From Anaerosacchariphilus polymeriproducens (GTDB lineage: Bacteria > Bacillota > Clostridia > Lachnospirales > Lachnospiraceae): a stretch of 64,000 nucleotides of DNA. Under the pieces are notes generated by a model. That model was given only the letters and a program-made list of their open reading frames with translations. It was not told the origin of the DNA and ran no database searches. The position numbers and the translations under genes are program-made. Numbering within the stretch: the first letter of the stretch is position 1; each line of letters begins with the position of its first letter. Below, piece by piece: positions 1 through 7,760 of this stretch. The stretch lies in NCBI RefSeq assembly GCF_003363435.1, contig NZ_QRCT01000050.1:1-64000 (forward strand), written 5' to 3'.

Positions 1-17
1 ATTCGGGAGGGATAAAG

Positions 18-242
18 ATGTTGGTTAGAAGTCAATTTAAAGAACGTTTAAAAGAACTTAGGTTTGAGAAAAATGTGTCAATGGCGAAGGTGCAGAAAGA
101 TACAGGCATATCGGCGAATATGATTAGCTTCTATGAGCGAGGTGTTTCTGAACCAACAGGAGAAAAAATAATAAAGCTTGCACAATACTTCCGAGTTACA
201 AGTGATTACTTGCTTGGGTTATCAAACAGAAATGAGGTGTAA
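18..242 (+). CDS. XRE-family helix-turn-helix regulator, 74 aa
   Basis: A single Cro/CI-type HTH domain fills the protein: residues about 7-65 hold a basic first helix, the recognition segment around TGISANMISFYERG and the family ending DYLLGLS. It binds DNA and presumably acts within the prophage. A GGGAGG ribosome site lies 7-8 bases before the ATG. It is the first gene of a tightly packed rightward run of small genes preceding the late operon, so it may tune early-to-late switching rather than be the lysogeny repressor, which is expected on the opposite strand outside the window. Target unknown; it is a candidate to bind the palindrome at 23065-23080. Confidence 0.85.
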   Translation: MLVRSQFKERLKELRFEKNVSMAKVQKDTGISANMISFYERGVSEPTGEKIIKLAQYFRVTSDYLLGLSNRNEV

Positions 243-244
243 AT

Positions 245-406
245 ATGTTCGATATAAAAATAGAATTTACGGATGGTACGGAAAAGATAATAGAAAATGT
301 GGAAGATTATGACCTAGATGTTAAATCGCGTTGTTTTCTTATCGAAAAGTCGGGGCATACAAGTGCTGCACCCTGTGAAAATGTTAAATACATAGGCAAG
401 GCTTAG
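245..406 (+). CDS. Small phage protein of unknown function, 53 aa
   Basis: The ATG follows the previous stop by two bases and the ribosome site GAGGTG lies at the end of the upstream gene, the same arrangement as for the next two genes. The product is acidic, begins with an alternating hydrophobic beta-strand pattern (FDIKIEF) and contains two cysteines (C30 and C44). No family is recognised. Position in a compact run of early/middle phage genes supports it being real. Confidence 0.6.
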   Translation: MFDIKIEFTDGTEKIIENVEDYDLDVKSRCFLIEKSGHTSAAPCENVKYIGKA

Positions 407-424
407 AGAGTGAGGTGTAATAGT

Positions 425-637
425 ATGGACACAAATAATATTTTTACAAGACCAGAAAAACCATTCTTAGTTGTTTCACATTTTGAAGAAAACGGAGAAA
501 TAAATATTGAATGGTGCGAAGATTTGGAAGATGTAAAAGAACACATTAATGGTTATAAAGCCGATTTTAAAGATTTTGTGGTTGATGATATTATTGAGAT
601 TGGTTCATGTAGAAGATATTTAGATAGTGAGGTGTAA
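425..637 (+). CDS. Small acidic phage protein of unknown function, 70 aa
   Basis: The start is the ATG at 425, which has GAGGTG seven bases upstream; a GTG at 410 is in frame but sits on the ribosome site itself. The product is strongly acidic (many D and E) and predicted soluble with a short beta-rich start and a helical middle. It resembles the small unnamed proteins that precede the late regulator in Firmicutes prophages, but no family is recognised. The next gene starts two bases after its stop. Confidence 0.65.
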   Translation: MDTNNIFTRPEKPFLVVSHFEENGEINIEWCEDLEDVKEHINGYKADFKDFVVDDIIEIGSCRRYLDSEV

Positions 638-638
638 T

Positions 639-1055
639 ATGACAGCAAAGGAATATTTGTATCAGTTAAAAGACATAGACGACTTAATAAACAGCAATCA
701 GGAGGAAGTGGACAGGCTTAGAGCAATGGCAACTAATATATCCGTTACATATTCAGACGAGCCACATGGTAGCGGAACAAGTGACAAGGTAGGGAATACA
801 GTAGTAAAGATTGCAGACCTTGAAAATGAGATAAACGACCTCATAGACGAACTAGTAGACTTAAAAAGGGAAATAATAAGCATCATAAAGCAGATAAAGG
901 GCATAAGGGAAAGAACAATCTTAATAAAACGGTACATAAACAATAAGACATTGGAACAATCAGCAGTTGAGATGGGAATCTCATACATATGGGCAAGAAA
1001 GATTCATGGAATGGCATTATTAGAATTTGAAAAAGTTAAGAAAACAAAAAGTTAG
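639..1055 (+). CDS. ArpU/RinA-like phage late-transcription regulator (DUF1492 type), 138 aa
   Basis: Residues about 1-30 and 55-95 are helical and coiled-coil-like; the motif SDEPHGSGTSDKVGN in the middle is characteristic of the DUF1492/RinA-like group. Residues about 95-130 form a sigma-region-4-like helix-turn-helix (LIKRYINNKTLEQSAVEMG followed by a recognition helix). Such proteins activate the late promoter upstream of the terminase genes in Gram-positive phages (family knowledge). Its place immediately before the packaging genes fits. The ATG at 639 is chosen because GAGGTG precedes it; an in-frame GTG at 627 is less likely. Confidence 0.8.
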   Translation: MTAKEYLYQLKDIDDLINSNQEEVDRLRAMATNISVTYSDEPHGSGTSDKVGNTVVKIADLENEINDLIDELVDLKREIISIIKQIKGIRERTILIKRYINNKTLEQSAVEMGISYIWARKIHGMALLEFEKVKKTKS

Positions 1056-1418
1056 TATACAAAAGTATCCATGAGTTAATAGAAGTTTATAAAAAAACGT
1101 GAGATAATGGTATAGTAATAATAAAAACAAATGCAAGCTGTTCCCGAAAAACAGAAATGCAATCTTATTATTCAAATCCTCAAAAGGGCTACTGTAAAAG
1201 GTAGCTCTATAAATTTAAAAAGGTAGTGCCTGTCTAGTACAGGAGGGAAAAACAACGTTTCAAAAAAAGCGACTAAGCGGACAGTCAAGGAACGAACAGC
1301 AATATAATAAAACAAGAGTAACGCATATCGGGGTATGTTCCCGAACTCTTCATAACTTTTAATCAAGGCATGGCGAAAAGCTGTGCCTATTTTTATGTGT
1401 AGAATGGAGAGATAGAAA
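1056..1418. other. 363-bp non-coding stretch with several short hairpins upstream of the HNH gene
   Basis: No credible ORF on the + strand. It contains a chain of local hairpins: about 1136-1155 (CTGTT/AACAG), 1187-1206 (GCTAC/GTAGC), 1228-1242 (CCTGT/ACAGG) and 1366-1388 (see terminator). The 10-mer TGTTCCCGAA occurs twice, at 1139-1148 and 1336-1345. A late promoter activated by the upstream ArpU-like protein would be expected here, but I cannot identify it with confidence. The arrangement resembles the RNA scaffolds that accompany phage homing endonucleases, without a recognisable intron core. Confidence 0.4.
1366..1394 (+). terminator. Hairpin with T-run, probable terminator or RNA stem
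   Basis: AGGCATGGC pairs with GCTGTGCCT (9 pairs including two G-U) around a GAAAA loop, followed by ATTTTTATG. It sits 25 bases before the HNH start codon, so it could reduce read-through into the endonuclease gene or cap the structured RNA upstream. Confidence 0.5.
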
Positions 1419-1952
1419 ATGGAGATATGGAAAGACATAGAAGGATATAAGGGGTCATACCAAGTAAGCAACATAGGAAGAATTAAAAGTCTTAAAAGGG
1501 TTATTATGCGTAGCGACGGCAAAGAACAAACAATAAAAGAAAGAATATTAAAACCACTTGTACACACAAATGGTTATTTGCTAGTTGCTTTATATGATAA
1601 TGGAAAACAGAAAAACATGTTAATTCATAGGCTTGTGGCACTTACCTTTATTGACAATCAAGAAAACAAACAAGAAGTAAACCATAAGGACGGAAATAAG
1701 ACCAATAACCATATTAATAATCTCGAATGGAATACATCAAGCGAAAACAAACAACATGCTTATAGTGTATTGAACAGAAAAACGAATGGAAAAGTAATTT
1801 CCCAATTCACAAAAACAGGAGATTACATAAAAACCTACTATAGCACATACCATGCAGAGCGAGAGACAGGAACGAATCAATCGGATATCACAAAGGTGTG
1901 TAAAGGAAAAGCAAAAACAGCAGGCGGTTGCATTTGGCAATATGCCGGTTAG
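1419..1952 (+). CDS. NUMOD4/HNH homing endonuclease, 177 aa
   Basis: Domain order is typical of phage homing endonucleases: NUMOD4 at residues about 1-45 (EIWKDIEGYKGSYQVSNIGR), HNH nuclease at about 65-115 with the catalytic stretch EVNHKDGNKTNNHINNLEW, and a NUMOD1-like DNA-binding helix at about 130-177. It makes a double-strand break in an allele lacking the insertion, promoting its own spread. It is free-standing between the late regulator and the terminase and is preceded by a structured non-coding region. Neighbouring phage ORFs look intact, so it has not visibly interrupted a gene. Ribosome site GGAGA precedes the ATG. Confidence 0.88.
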   Translation: MEIWKDIEGYKGSYQVSNIGRIKSLKRVIMRSDGKEQTIKERILKPLVHTNGYLLVALYDNGKQKNMLIHRLVALTFIDNQENKQEVNHKDGNKTNNHINNLEWNTSSENKQHAYSVLNRKTNGKVISQFTKTGDYIKTYYSTYHAERETGTNQSDITKVCKGKAKTAGGCIWQYAG

Positions 1953-1974
1953 TAAATAAAGGAGTCGTGAGAAA

Positions 1975-2178
1975 ATGAATATAGGTGTATTTTTAATATA
2001 TGTTGTAGTTTATGCGATTATGTGTCTTTTGATGTTTAGGAAAAATATAATTATTGACGAATTGAATCATGAAGCAGAAAAAGACTTGGAGATAATTATT
2101 AGGGCATCAATACAAATCAGTGCAATGGAGCGAAGAATAGAAGAATTAGAAGAAGAAATAGAAAGGTTAAAGGGGTGA
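1975..2178 (+). CDS. Small membrane-anchored coiled-coil phage protein, 67 aa
   Basis: Residues about 3-24 form one transmembrane helix and residues about 30-67 an acidic amphipathic helix ending in a heptad-like run (EELEEEIERL). This layout resembles small accessory or spanin-like phage proteins, but position before the terminase argues against a lysis role. Ribosome site GGAGTCGTGAG lies just upstream. Function unknown. Confidence 0.6.
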   Translation: MNIGVFLIYVVVYAIMCLLMFRKNIIIDELNHEAEKDLEIIIRASIQISAMERRIEELEEEIERLKG

Positions 2179-2182
2179 ATAC

Positions 2183-2347
2183 ATGGAGTACATAGCTTGG
2201 ATATTATTAACCATTTATTTGATAGTAATATACGGAGGACTAAAGGAATTTGTTGCACATAAACAAGATGGTGCTTTTCGGTATATATTTTTAATAATAA
2301 CGTGTTTTTGTACTGTGCTTTTATGCTTAGATAAAATAATAACATAG
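2183..2347 (+). CDS. Small hydrophobic phage protein, 54 aa
   Basis: The ATG follows the previous stop by four bases with AAGGGGTGA as ribosome site. Residues about 4-20 and 33-50 are hydrophobic, separated by a short charged loop (KEFVAHKQDGAFR), so two transmembrane helices are likely. The next gene (terminase) begins 14 bases after the stop. No family is recognised; the gene is supported by spacing, ribosome site and a clean frame. Confidence 0.5.
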   Translation: MEYIAWILLTIYLIVIYGGLKEFVAHKQDGAFRYIFLIITCFCTVLLCLDKIIT

Positions 2348-2361
2348 GATGGTGGTGATAA

Positions 2362-4353
2362 ATGGCAAGAGCAAGAGATCCAAACAGAGATAAAGCATTT
2401 GAAATATATAAAAGTAATCAGGGTATAGAATTAACTGAGATTGCAAGTCAGTTAAACATTCCGGTTACTACAGTTCGTAGTTGGAAAGCAAGAGATAAAT
2501 GGGAATGCAATGCAACGCAATGCAATGCAAGCAGGAAAGCTTTTGATGATGGGACGAGGGAAACAATGTTAAATGAAGACCTCACTCATGAACAAAGGCT
2601 TTTTTGCATTTATTACAGTAAGACATTTAATGCAACGCAGAGTTACTTGAAAGCCTACGGACGCAGTTATGATGTAGCAAATGCAGAAGGGTATAAAATG
2701 CTTGTGAAGCCTTGTGTCAAGAAGGAAATAGAGAGACTCAAGGAGATTAAACGTCAGCAAATAGTAGCTAGTGAATCAGACATAGTAGAAATGCACATGA
2801 AGATAGCCTTTTCAGACATAGGTGATTATCTTAACTTTGGCAGAAAGACAATCGAGAATGATGGAAGTGAGTTTGAAGTAAATTATGTCGATTTCAAAGA
2901 ATCCTCTAATGTAGACACTCAACTTATACAAGAGGTAAAACAAGGCAGAGAAGGAGTCAGCATCAAGCTGGCTGACAAACAGAAATCTCTTGACTGGCTT
3001 GATAAACATTTCATGTATAACCCAATGGACAAGCACAAGATAGAATTTGACAAGCTAAAGCTGGAAATGGAACGCAAGAAGTTGGAACCAGAGGAACGGA
3101 ACGAAGGAGTTAAATATTCCGGTATTCCTGCCACAATGGTTGCGCCGGCATTTAGCAAAGTCATATTTGATATAGAAAATCAGGAACATACAGAATATGT
3201 ATTCCCGGGTGGTCGTGGTTCTACAAAATCTTCATTTATCAGTACAGAGGTAATTGACTTAATTGAAAAGAATCCAGATATGCATGCCTGTGTCTTAAGA
3301 CAGGTAAAAGATACATTAAGGGATTCAGTATATCAACAAATGCTATGGGCAATATCAGCACTAGGACTTGAGGACGAATACAAATGTACTACTTCTCCTT
3401 TGGAAATCACAAAGAAAAGTACAGGGCAAAAGATATTCTTTCGTGGAGCAGACGATCCATTCAAGATTAAATCAATTAAAGCACCATTTGGTTATATTGG
3501 AGTTGCGTGGTTTGAAGAATTAGACCAGTTTAAAGGAGCGGAACAAGTTCGTAATATGGAACAGTCCCTAATCCGTGGCGGTGAGAAAGCTTATATATTT
3601 AAGTCGTTTAACCCTCCTAAAAGTGCTATAAACTGGGCAAATAAATATATTAAGGTTCCAAAAGCTAACAGGCTGATAACACATAGTACTTATTTAGACG
3701 TTCCAAAACAATGGCTAGGAAAACCGTTCATTGATGAAGCAGAGTTTTTAAAAGAAGTCAATCCAACAGCATACGAAAATGAATACATGGGTGTTGCAAA
3801 TGGTACAGGAGGTAATATCTTTGATAACCTTACCGTCAGAACAATAACAAATGAAGAAGCTGCAACATTTGATAGATTGTACTTTGGAGTTGACTGGGGT
3901 TGGTATCCGGACCCGTGGACATTTAATAAAGTCTATTACAATGCGCAGCAACACAAACTTTATATCTTGGATGAAGATAGAAGAAACAAGACCAGCAACG
4001 AGAAAACAGCAAAGATATTGAAAGAAGAACATGGAATAAACCCTAATGACAAGATTGTATGTGATAGTGCAGAGAATAAGTCCATTGAGGATTATAGATC
4101 ATATGGTTTGTTTGCAAGAGGAGCGATAAAGGGTCCCAATAGTGTTGAGTACTCAATGAAATGGCTGCAATCACTAAGTGAAATCATTATTGATAATACA
4201 AGGACACCTAACACAGCGACAGAGTTTCTAGACTATGAATATGAAAGAGATAAAGAAGGAAATGTATTGAGCGGTTATCCAGATGCAAATAACCATCACA
4301 TAGATGCTATTCGTTACGCATTAGAAGAAATTTGGAGAAGGAGAGGTATGTAG
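2362..4353 (+). CDS. Fused phage terminase (small subunit N-terminus, large subunit C-terminus), 663 aa
   Basis: Residues about 1-55 hold a TerS-type HTH (EIASQLNIPVTTVRSWKARD), residues about 70-235 resemble Terminase_2 small-subunit proteins (LTHEQRLFCIYY, FNATQSYLKAYG). Residues about 245-663 are a PBSX/XtmB-type large subunit: Walker A GGRGSTKSS (about 284-292), ATPase acidic motif VAWFEELDQ, and an RNase-H-like nuclease starting YFGVDWGWYPDP with later acidic residues near the C-terminus (NNHHIDAIRYALEE). The protein recognises phage DNA, drives ATP-dependent packaging and cuts concatemers. Usually these are two genes; here they form one continuous frame with no stop or slippage signal. 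The portal gene follows by one base. Confidence 0.92.
   Translation: MARARDPNRDKAFEIYKSNQGIELTEIASQLNIPVTTVRSWKARDKWECNATQCNASRKAFDDGTRETMLNEDLTHEQRLFCIYYSKTFNATQSYLKAYGRSYDVANAEGYKMLVKPCVKKEIERLKEIKRQQIVASESDIVEMHMKIAFSDIGDYLNFGRKTIENDGSEFEVNYVDFKESSNVDTQLIQEVKQGREGVSIKLADKQKSLDWLDKHFMYNPMDKHKIEFDKLKLEMERKKLEPEERNEGVKYSGIPATMVAPAFSKVIFDIENQEHTEYVFPGGRGSTKSSFISTEVIDLIEKNPDMHACVLRQVKDTLRDSVYQQMLWAISALGLEDEYKCTTSPLEITKKSTGQKIFFRGADDPFKIKSIKAPFGYIGVAWFEELDQFKGAEQVRNMEQSLIRGGEKAYIFKSFNPPKSAINWANKYIKVPKANRLITHSTYLDVPKQWLGKPFIDEAEFLKEVNPTAYENEYMGVANGTGGNIFDNLTVRTITNEEAATFDRLYFGVDWGWYPDPWTFNKVYYNAQQHKLYILDEDRRNKTSNEKTAKILKEEHGINPNDKIVCDSAENKSIEDYRSYGLFARGAIKGPNSVEYSMKWLQSLSEIIIDNTRTPNTATEFLDYEYERDKEGNVLSGYPDANNHHIDAIRYALEEIWRRRGM
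2506..2530 (+). repeat. Five tandem 5-bp units inside the terminase small-subunit region
   Basis: TGCAA, TGCAA, CGCAA, TGCAA, TGCAA occur back to back; the units change reading frame because five is not a multiple of three, and encode the odd stretch CNATQCNAS between the HTH and the rest of the TerS region. A further NATQS-like copy occurs about 120 bp downstream. Packaging-start sites of several headful phages lie inside terS, so this is a possible recognition array (inference). Confidence 0.6.
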
Positions 4354-4354
4354 G

Positions 4355-5737
4355 ATGTTAGAAAAACTATTAAACCTCATAAGAAAGGTGGTAAGTAAGT
4401 TGTTTAGTAGTACAACCGTTGAAAAAGAACTAGATACTGATATTATAACGAGTCCTGAAATGTCTGTATCGGTTGACTTGTGGTCTAAAATGTACCAGGG
4501 TGTGCCACCTTGGTTAAGTGGCACAGTAAAAGGATTCAATTTATCGTCTTCAATAGCTGCTGAAATTGCTAGGCTGGTAACACTGGAAATGGAAAGCAAT
4601 GTTGTTAATAATACATATCTTGACGAGCAGTATCAAGTTGTTATTGATGATATTCGTAGATATACAGAATATGCCTGTGCTAAAGGAGGAATAGTATTTA
4701 AACCATATGCAAATGGTGAGAATATCGAGGTAGACATTACACAAGCTGATTACTTTTTCCCTACAGCAACAAATTCCAGAGGAGAAATAACAGGAGCCGT
4801 ATTCCTGGACACAAAAAGCGTAGGTGATTACGTATATACCCGGCTGGAAGAACATTCTTTAGTAGGGACTACATATACCATAAAAAATAGAGCGTTTCTA
4901 AATACGAATGCTGAATATAGCGACAATCTAGGTAAAGAGATACCATTGACAGATGTAGAAGAATGGGCAGAGTTAGCACCGGAAGTTACAATCCAAAACA
5001 TAAAGAAACCATTATTTGCTTACTTCAAGATGCCTTTCGCCAATACGATTGATACCGGGTCCCCTTTAGGTGTCTCCGTGTATTCCAGAGCAGTTGGAGA
5101 CTTGGAAGAACTTGACAAACAGTATTCCAGAATATTGTGGGAGTATGAAGGCTCTGAATTGGCTGTAGATGCAAGTATCGACTGCTTTAAGTTAGATGTA
5201 TATGGGAATCCAATACTACCGCAAGGAAAAGAAAGGCTTTTTAGAAGCTTGTTTTTTTCATCAGATACAGAAAAAGATTCAATAAAGACATTTTCACCGG
5301 ACATAAGAGACGTTAGTTTATTCAACGGATTGGACAAGTTACTACGGCAAATAGAATTTAAGTGTGGACTGGCTTACGGAACATTATCGGATCCACAGAA
5401 TGTAGATAAGACAGCAGAGGAAATAAAGACAAGTAAGCAACGGTCCTATCAAACCATAAAAGATACACAAAAGTCCTTGGAAAAAGCCTTGAAGCATTTA
5501 GTTTATTGCATGGAGGTAGTTGGAAATTTAAGTGGTTTACCTACCGGATTGAATAACGAGGTTACATTTGAGTGGGATGATAGCATTCTAGTGGATGAAG
5601 CAACGGAAAGGCAACAGGACAGGCAGGATGTGGCAATGGGAGTAATGAGTCTGATAGAGTATCGGGTGAAGTGGTATTCAGAAACTAAGGAAGAAGCAGC
5701 TAAAAACATACCGCAACAAGCGGATACTATTCAGTAG
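4355..5737 (+). CDS. Phage portal protein (SPP1 gp6-like), 460 aa
   Basis: Length and order (directly after terminase, before minor capsid protein) match the SPP1-type portal that forms the dodecameric DNA entry channel at one capsid vertex. Visible family features include the N-terminal WSKMYQGVPPWL segment, a central crown/wing region and a C-terminal stem-like helical region with the stretch AYGTLSDPQNVDKTAEEIK followed by SKQRSYQTIKDTQ, typical of Lachnospiraceae phage portals. Translation starts one base after the terminase stop, implying coupling. Confidence 0.88.
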   Translation: MLEKLLNLIRKVVSKLFSSTTVEKELDTDIITSPEMSVSVDLWSKMYQGVPPWLSGTVKGFNLSSSIAAEIARLVTLEMESNVVNNTYLDEQYQVVIDDIRRYTEYACAKGGIVFKPYANGENIEVDITQADYFFPTATNSRGEITGAVFLDTKSVGDYVYTRLEEHSLVGTTYTIKNRAFLNTNAEYSDNLGKEIPLTDVEEWAELAPEVTIQNIKKPLFAYFKMPFANTIDTGSPLGVSVYSRAVGDLEELDKQYSRILWEYEGSELAVDASIDCFKLDVYGNPILPQGKERLFRSLFFSSDTEKDSIKTFSPDIRDVSLFNGLDKLLRQIEFKCGLAYGTLSDPQNVDKTAEEIKTSKQRSYQTIKDTQKSLEKALKHLVYCMEVVGNLSGLPTGLNNEVTFEWDDSILVDEATERQQDRQDVAMGVMSLIEYRVKWYSETKEEAAKNIPQQADTIQ

Positions 5738-5747
5738 GGGGTGTTTT

Positions 5748-5840
5748 ATGAAGAGAGTATTATTGCCTGTAATCAAATTATTAAACAATGTTTTAAAGGT
5801 GGCAAATGAAGCATTATTTAAACTTATAATTAGGCGGTGA
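5748..5840 (+). CDS. Tiny hydrophobic phage peptide, 30 aa
   Basis: ATG with GGGGGTG ribosome site just downstream of the portal stop, ending four bases before the minor capsid gene. The peptide is amphipathic and hydrophobic with basic ends (MKRVLLPVIKLL start, LIIRR end). Similar unnamed miniature ORFs occur between portal and minor capsid genes in related prophages (general recollection, not checked). Role unknown; could be a translation-coupling ORF. Confidence 0.45.
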   Translation: MKRVLLPVIKLLNNVLKVANEALFKLIIRR

Positions 5841-5844
5841 TTAA

Positions 5845-7401
5845 ATGTATACACCATCTGATTTAGAGAAGATGCCAAAGGAGTTTGAAAGACTTCTGTC
5901 AGATGCTGAAATGCGTATCATGGACGATATTGTTCGACGTATCGCAATAAACAAAGAGATAACAAGGTCAGCGGATTGGCAGTTGTTCCGGTTGACTCAA
6001 ATGGGAGAACAAAGGAAGACAATAGATGATATTCTCAAAAGGACATTAGATCTGTCTCATTCAGAAATAAAACATCTGTACGAAGATGTAATTGGGGAAG
6101 GTTATTCGAGGGATGAAGACTTATACAAAGCTACCGGGACAGAGTTTATTCCATTCCGTAAGAACTTGGAATTACAACAGGCCATTAAAGCAGTTAAATC
6201 TCAAACTCTTGACGAACTAAAGAACATAACGAGAACAACAGGGTTCGCTACTAAGGTGGCAGGAAAGACAGTATTTACACCAACAGCGGAATATTTTCAG
6301 AATATCCTTGATGGTGCCATGATGGATATTGAAACAGGAGCATTTGACTACAACTCAACTATCAACCGTGTAATAAAAGAAATGACAGCGAGTGGTTTAA
6401 GAACCGTAGACTATGGCACCGGATGGAGCAATAGAGTAGAAGTCGCAGCGAGAAGGGCGGTCATGACAGGAGTTTCTCAAGTAACCGGCAAGATAAACGA
6501 AATACACGCAAAAGAACTTGATACAGAGTATTTTGAAGTATCATGGCATGGCACAGCAAGACCTTCACACCAGGAGTGGCAAGGTAAAGTATTTAAAAAG
6601 TCTGAACTAGAGTCTAAATGTGGTTTAGGCACTGTAACCGGGTTGTGTGGTGCTAACTGCCGGCATAGTTATTATCCATTTGTTAAAGGAGTTTCTAAAC
6701 GTACATACACAGATAAACAATTAGCTAAAATGAATGCGAAAGAAAATGAAAAAAAGTCTTTTGCCGGGAAAGAATATACTGCATATGAAGCAACACAGCG
6801 CATGAGACAAATGGAAACACAAATGCGAGCACAAAGGCAGAGAATAAAGCTATTAGAGAGTGGAAATGCTGATAATGACGATATTATTACTGCTAAGGTT
6901 AAATACCAAGCTATATCTCAACAATATGTGCAATTTGCAAATGCTATGGATCTACCACAAGAAAGACAAAGAGTCTATGGTGATGGTTTAGGCCGTGTCG
7001 GCGGTGGGAAAGGTATTGCAAAAACTAACCCAAGTGATATAATAAAGGAGAGAATAAAAACCAGCGAGTACAGCACTAAATTGAGTAAGCAGCAATATTA
7101 TAAGCATGTTGAAGGAACAAAACAATATAACGATTATATGAGGTCCAGAACAGCAAAAGGAAACACTCCACAAAGCATAATAACAATCGATGCGGAAACG
7201 GTTCAGGATATTATAAATAATTATTCCGGCTCTGGAAAAGTTAAAGTATTGAATTCAGGTGTAATATCAAATGTGGAATTTGTTACATATAGTGAAATAG
7301 TAGGTAAATATCATAATGGAACTGATTGGACTAATACAAAAAGGTTTGCAATTCACTATGGTAAAAAGGGAACTCATATCGTCCCAGTAAAGGAGGAATA
7401 A
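5845..7401 (+). CDS. Phage minor capsid protein 2 with C-terminal Ntox50-type toxin domain, 518 aa
   Basis: Residues about 1-330 match the Phage_min_cap2/SPP1 gp7-like family that joins the portal and head: a helical N-terminus and a Cys/His-containing segment (WHGTARPSHQEWQGKVF then CGLGTVTGLCGANCRHSYYPF). Residues about 300-370 are a coiled-coil linker. Residues about 405-518 match the polymorphic-toxin type 50 (Ntox50) domain: KQYYKHVEGTKQYNDYMRSR, then a beta-rich end finishing RFAIHYGKKGTHIVP. Ntox50 is a predicted nuclease found on phage head proteins and polymorphic toxins (family knowledge); activity on phage proteins is unproven. The small gene directly downstream may be its partner. 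Confidence 0.88.
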   Translation: MYTPSDLEKMPKEFERLLSDAEMRIMDDIVRRIAINKEITRSADWQLFRLTQMGEQRKTIDDILKRTLDLSHSEIKHLYEDVIGEGYSRDEDLYKATGTEFIPFRKNLELQQAIKAVKSQTLDELKNITRTTGFATKVAGKTVFTPTAEYFQNILDGAMMDIETGAFDYNSTINRVIKEMTASGLRTVDYGTGWSNRVEVAARRAVMTGVSQVTGKINEIHAKELDTEYFEVSWHGTARPSHQEWQGKVFKKSELESKCGLGTVTGLCGANCRHSYYPFVKGVSKRTYTDKQLAKMNAKENEKKSFAGKEYTAYEATQRMRQMETQMRAQRQRIKLLESGNADNDDIITAKVKYQAISQQYVQFANAMDLPQERQRVYGDGLGRVGGGKGIAKTNPSDIIKERIKTSEYSTKLSKQQYYKHVEGTKQYNDYMRSRTAKGNTPQSIITIDAETVQDIINNYSGSGKVKVLNSGVISNVEFVTYSEIVGKYHNGTDWTNTKRFAIHYGKKGTHIVPVKEE

Positions 7402-7403
7402 AA

Positions 7404-7607
7404 ATGGTTAATATATGGGATTTTGCAAATTCTTCTATTGTTAAGCTGAGAACTATCGAAGGAAACGAATATAAAGGAAAGGTTGTCTGTGTTGATGATG
7501 CAGAAGAAGACGAAGAAGTTACAGAAGATAGTATCACGATAGATGTAAAAGGGAAATATATAGGCTTTAATCAATCAGAAATTGAAATAATAGAAGAAGT
7601 AAAATAA
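7404..7607 (+). CDS. Sm/LSM-like small protein next to the capsid toxin domain, 67 aa
   Basis: The sequence has a strand pattern resembling Sm-like barrels: a first strand VKLRTIEGNEYKGKVVCVDD, an acidic loop (EEDEEVTED), and later strands ending in YIGFNQSEIEIIEE. It follows the toxin-tailed minor capsid gene by two bases, with its ribosome site AAGGAGG inside the end of that gene, so the two are translationally coupled. A terminator follows directly. Small acidic proteins in this position are candidates for toxin inhibitors or capsid accessory proteins (inference). Confidence 0.65.
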   Translation: MVNIWDFANSSIVKLRTIEGNEYKGKVVCVDDAEEDEEVTEDSITIDVKGKYIGFNQSEIEIIEEVK

Positions 7608-7608
7608 T

Positions 7609-7642
7609 ACCATCTAGCAAATAAATGTTAGGTGGTTTTTTT
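7609..7642 (+). terminator. Rho-independent terminator after the minor capsid pair
   Basis: ACCATCTAGC pairs with GTTAGGTGGT over ten pairs (three G-U) with an 8-nt loop, followed by seven to eight T residues. It separates the portal/minor-capsid segment from the scaffold/capsid segment. Confidence 0.8.
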
Positions 7643-7732
7643 ATGCTCATTTTTGAAAGGCGGTGACTATATCTTGAAGCTATTTATAGAATTTATGCAG
7701 AAAGGTTAAGGTGATCCTTTTTATCTCCCTAG

Positions 7733-7760
7733 AAGACGTTGGGTTAAACGTCTTATTTTT
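7733..7760 (+). terminator. Second hairpin-T terminator before the scaffold gene
   Basis: AAGACGTT and AACGTCTT form a perfect 8-bp stem with the loop GGGTTA, followed by ATTTTTATG. With the terminator about 100 bp upstream it makes a double barrier, suggesting a separate promoter or antitermination for the scaffold/capsid genes. Confidence 0.75.

Noticed and set aside
1056-1974. Group I intron with its homing endonuclease
   Set aside because: No clear P7/guanosine-site core was found, and the genes on both sides appear complete, so there are no exons to join.
2506-2530. CRISPR-like array
   Set aside because: Units are 5 bp without spacers; no CRISPR array or cas gene was seen anywhere in the window.
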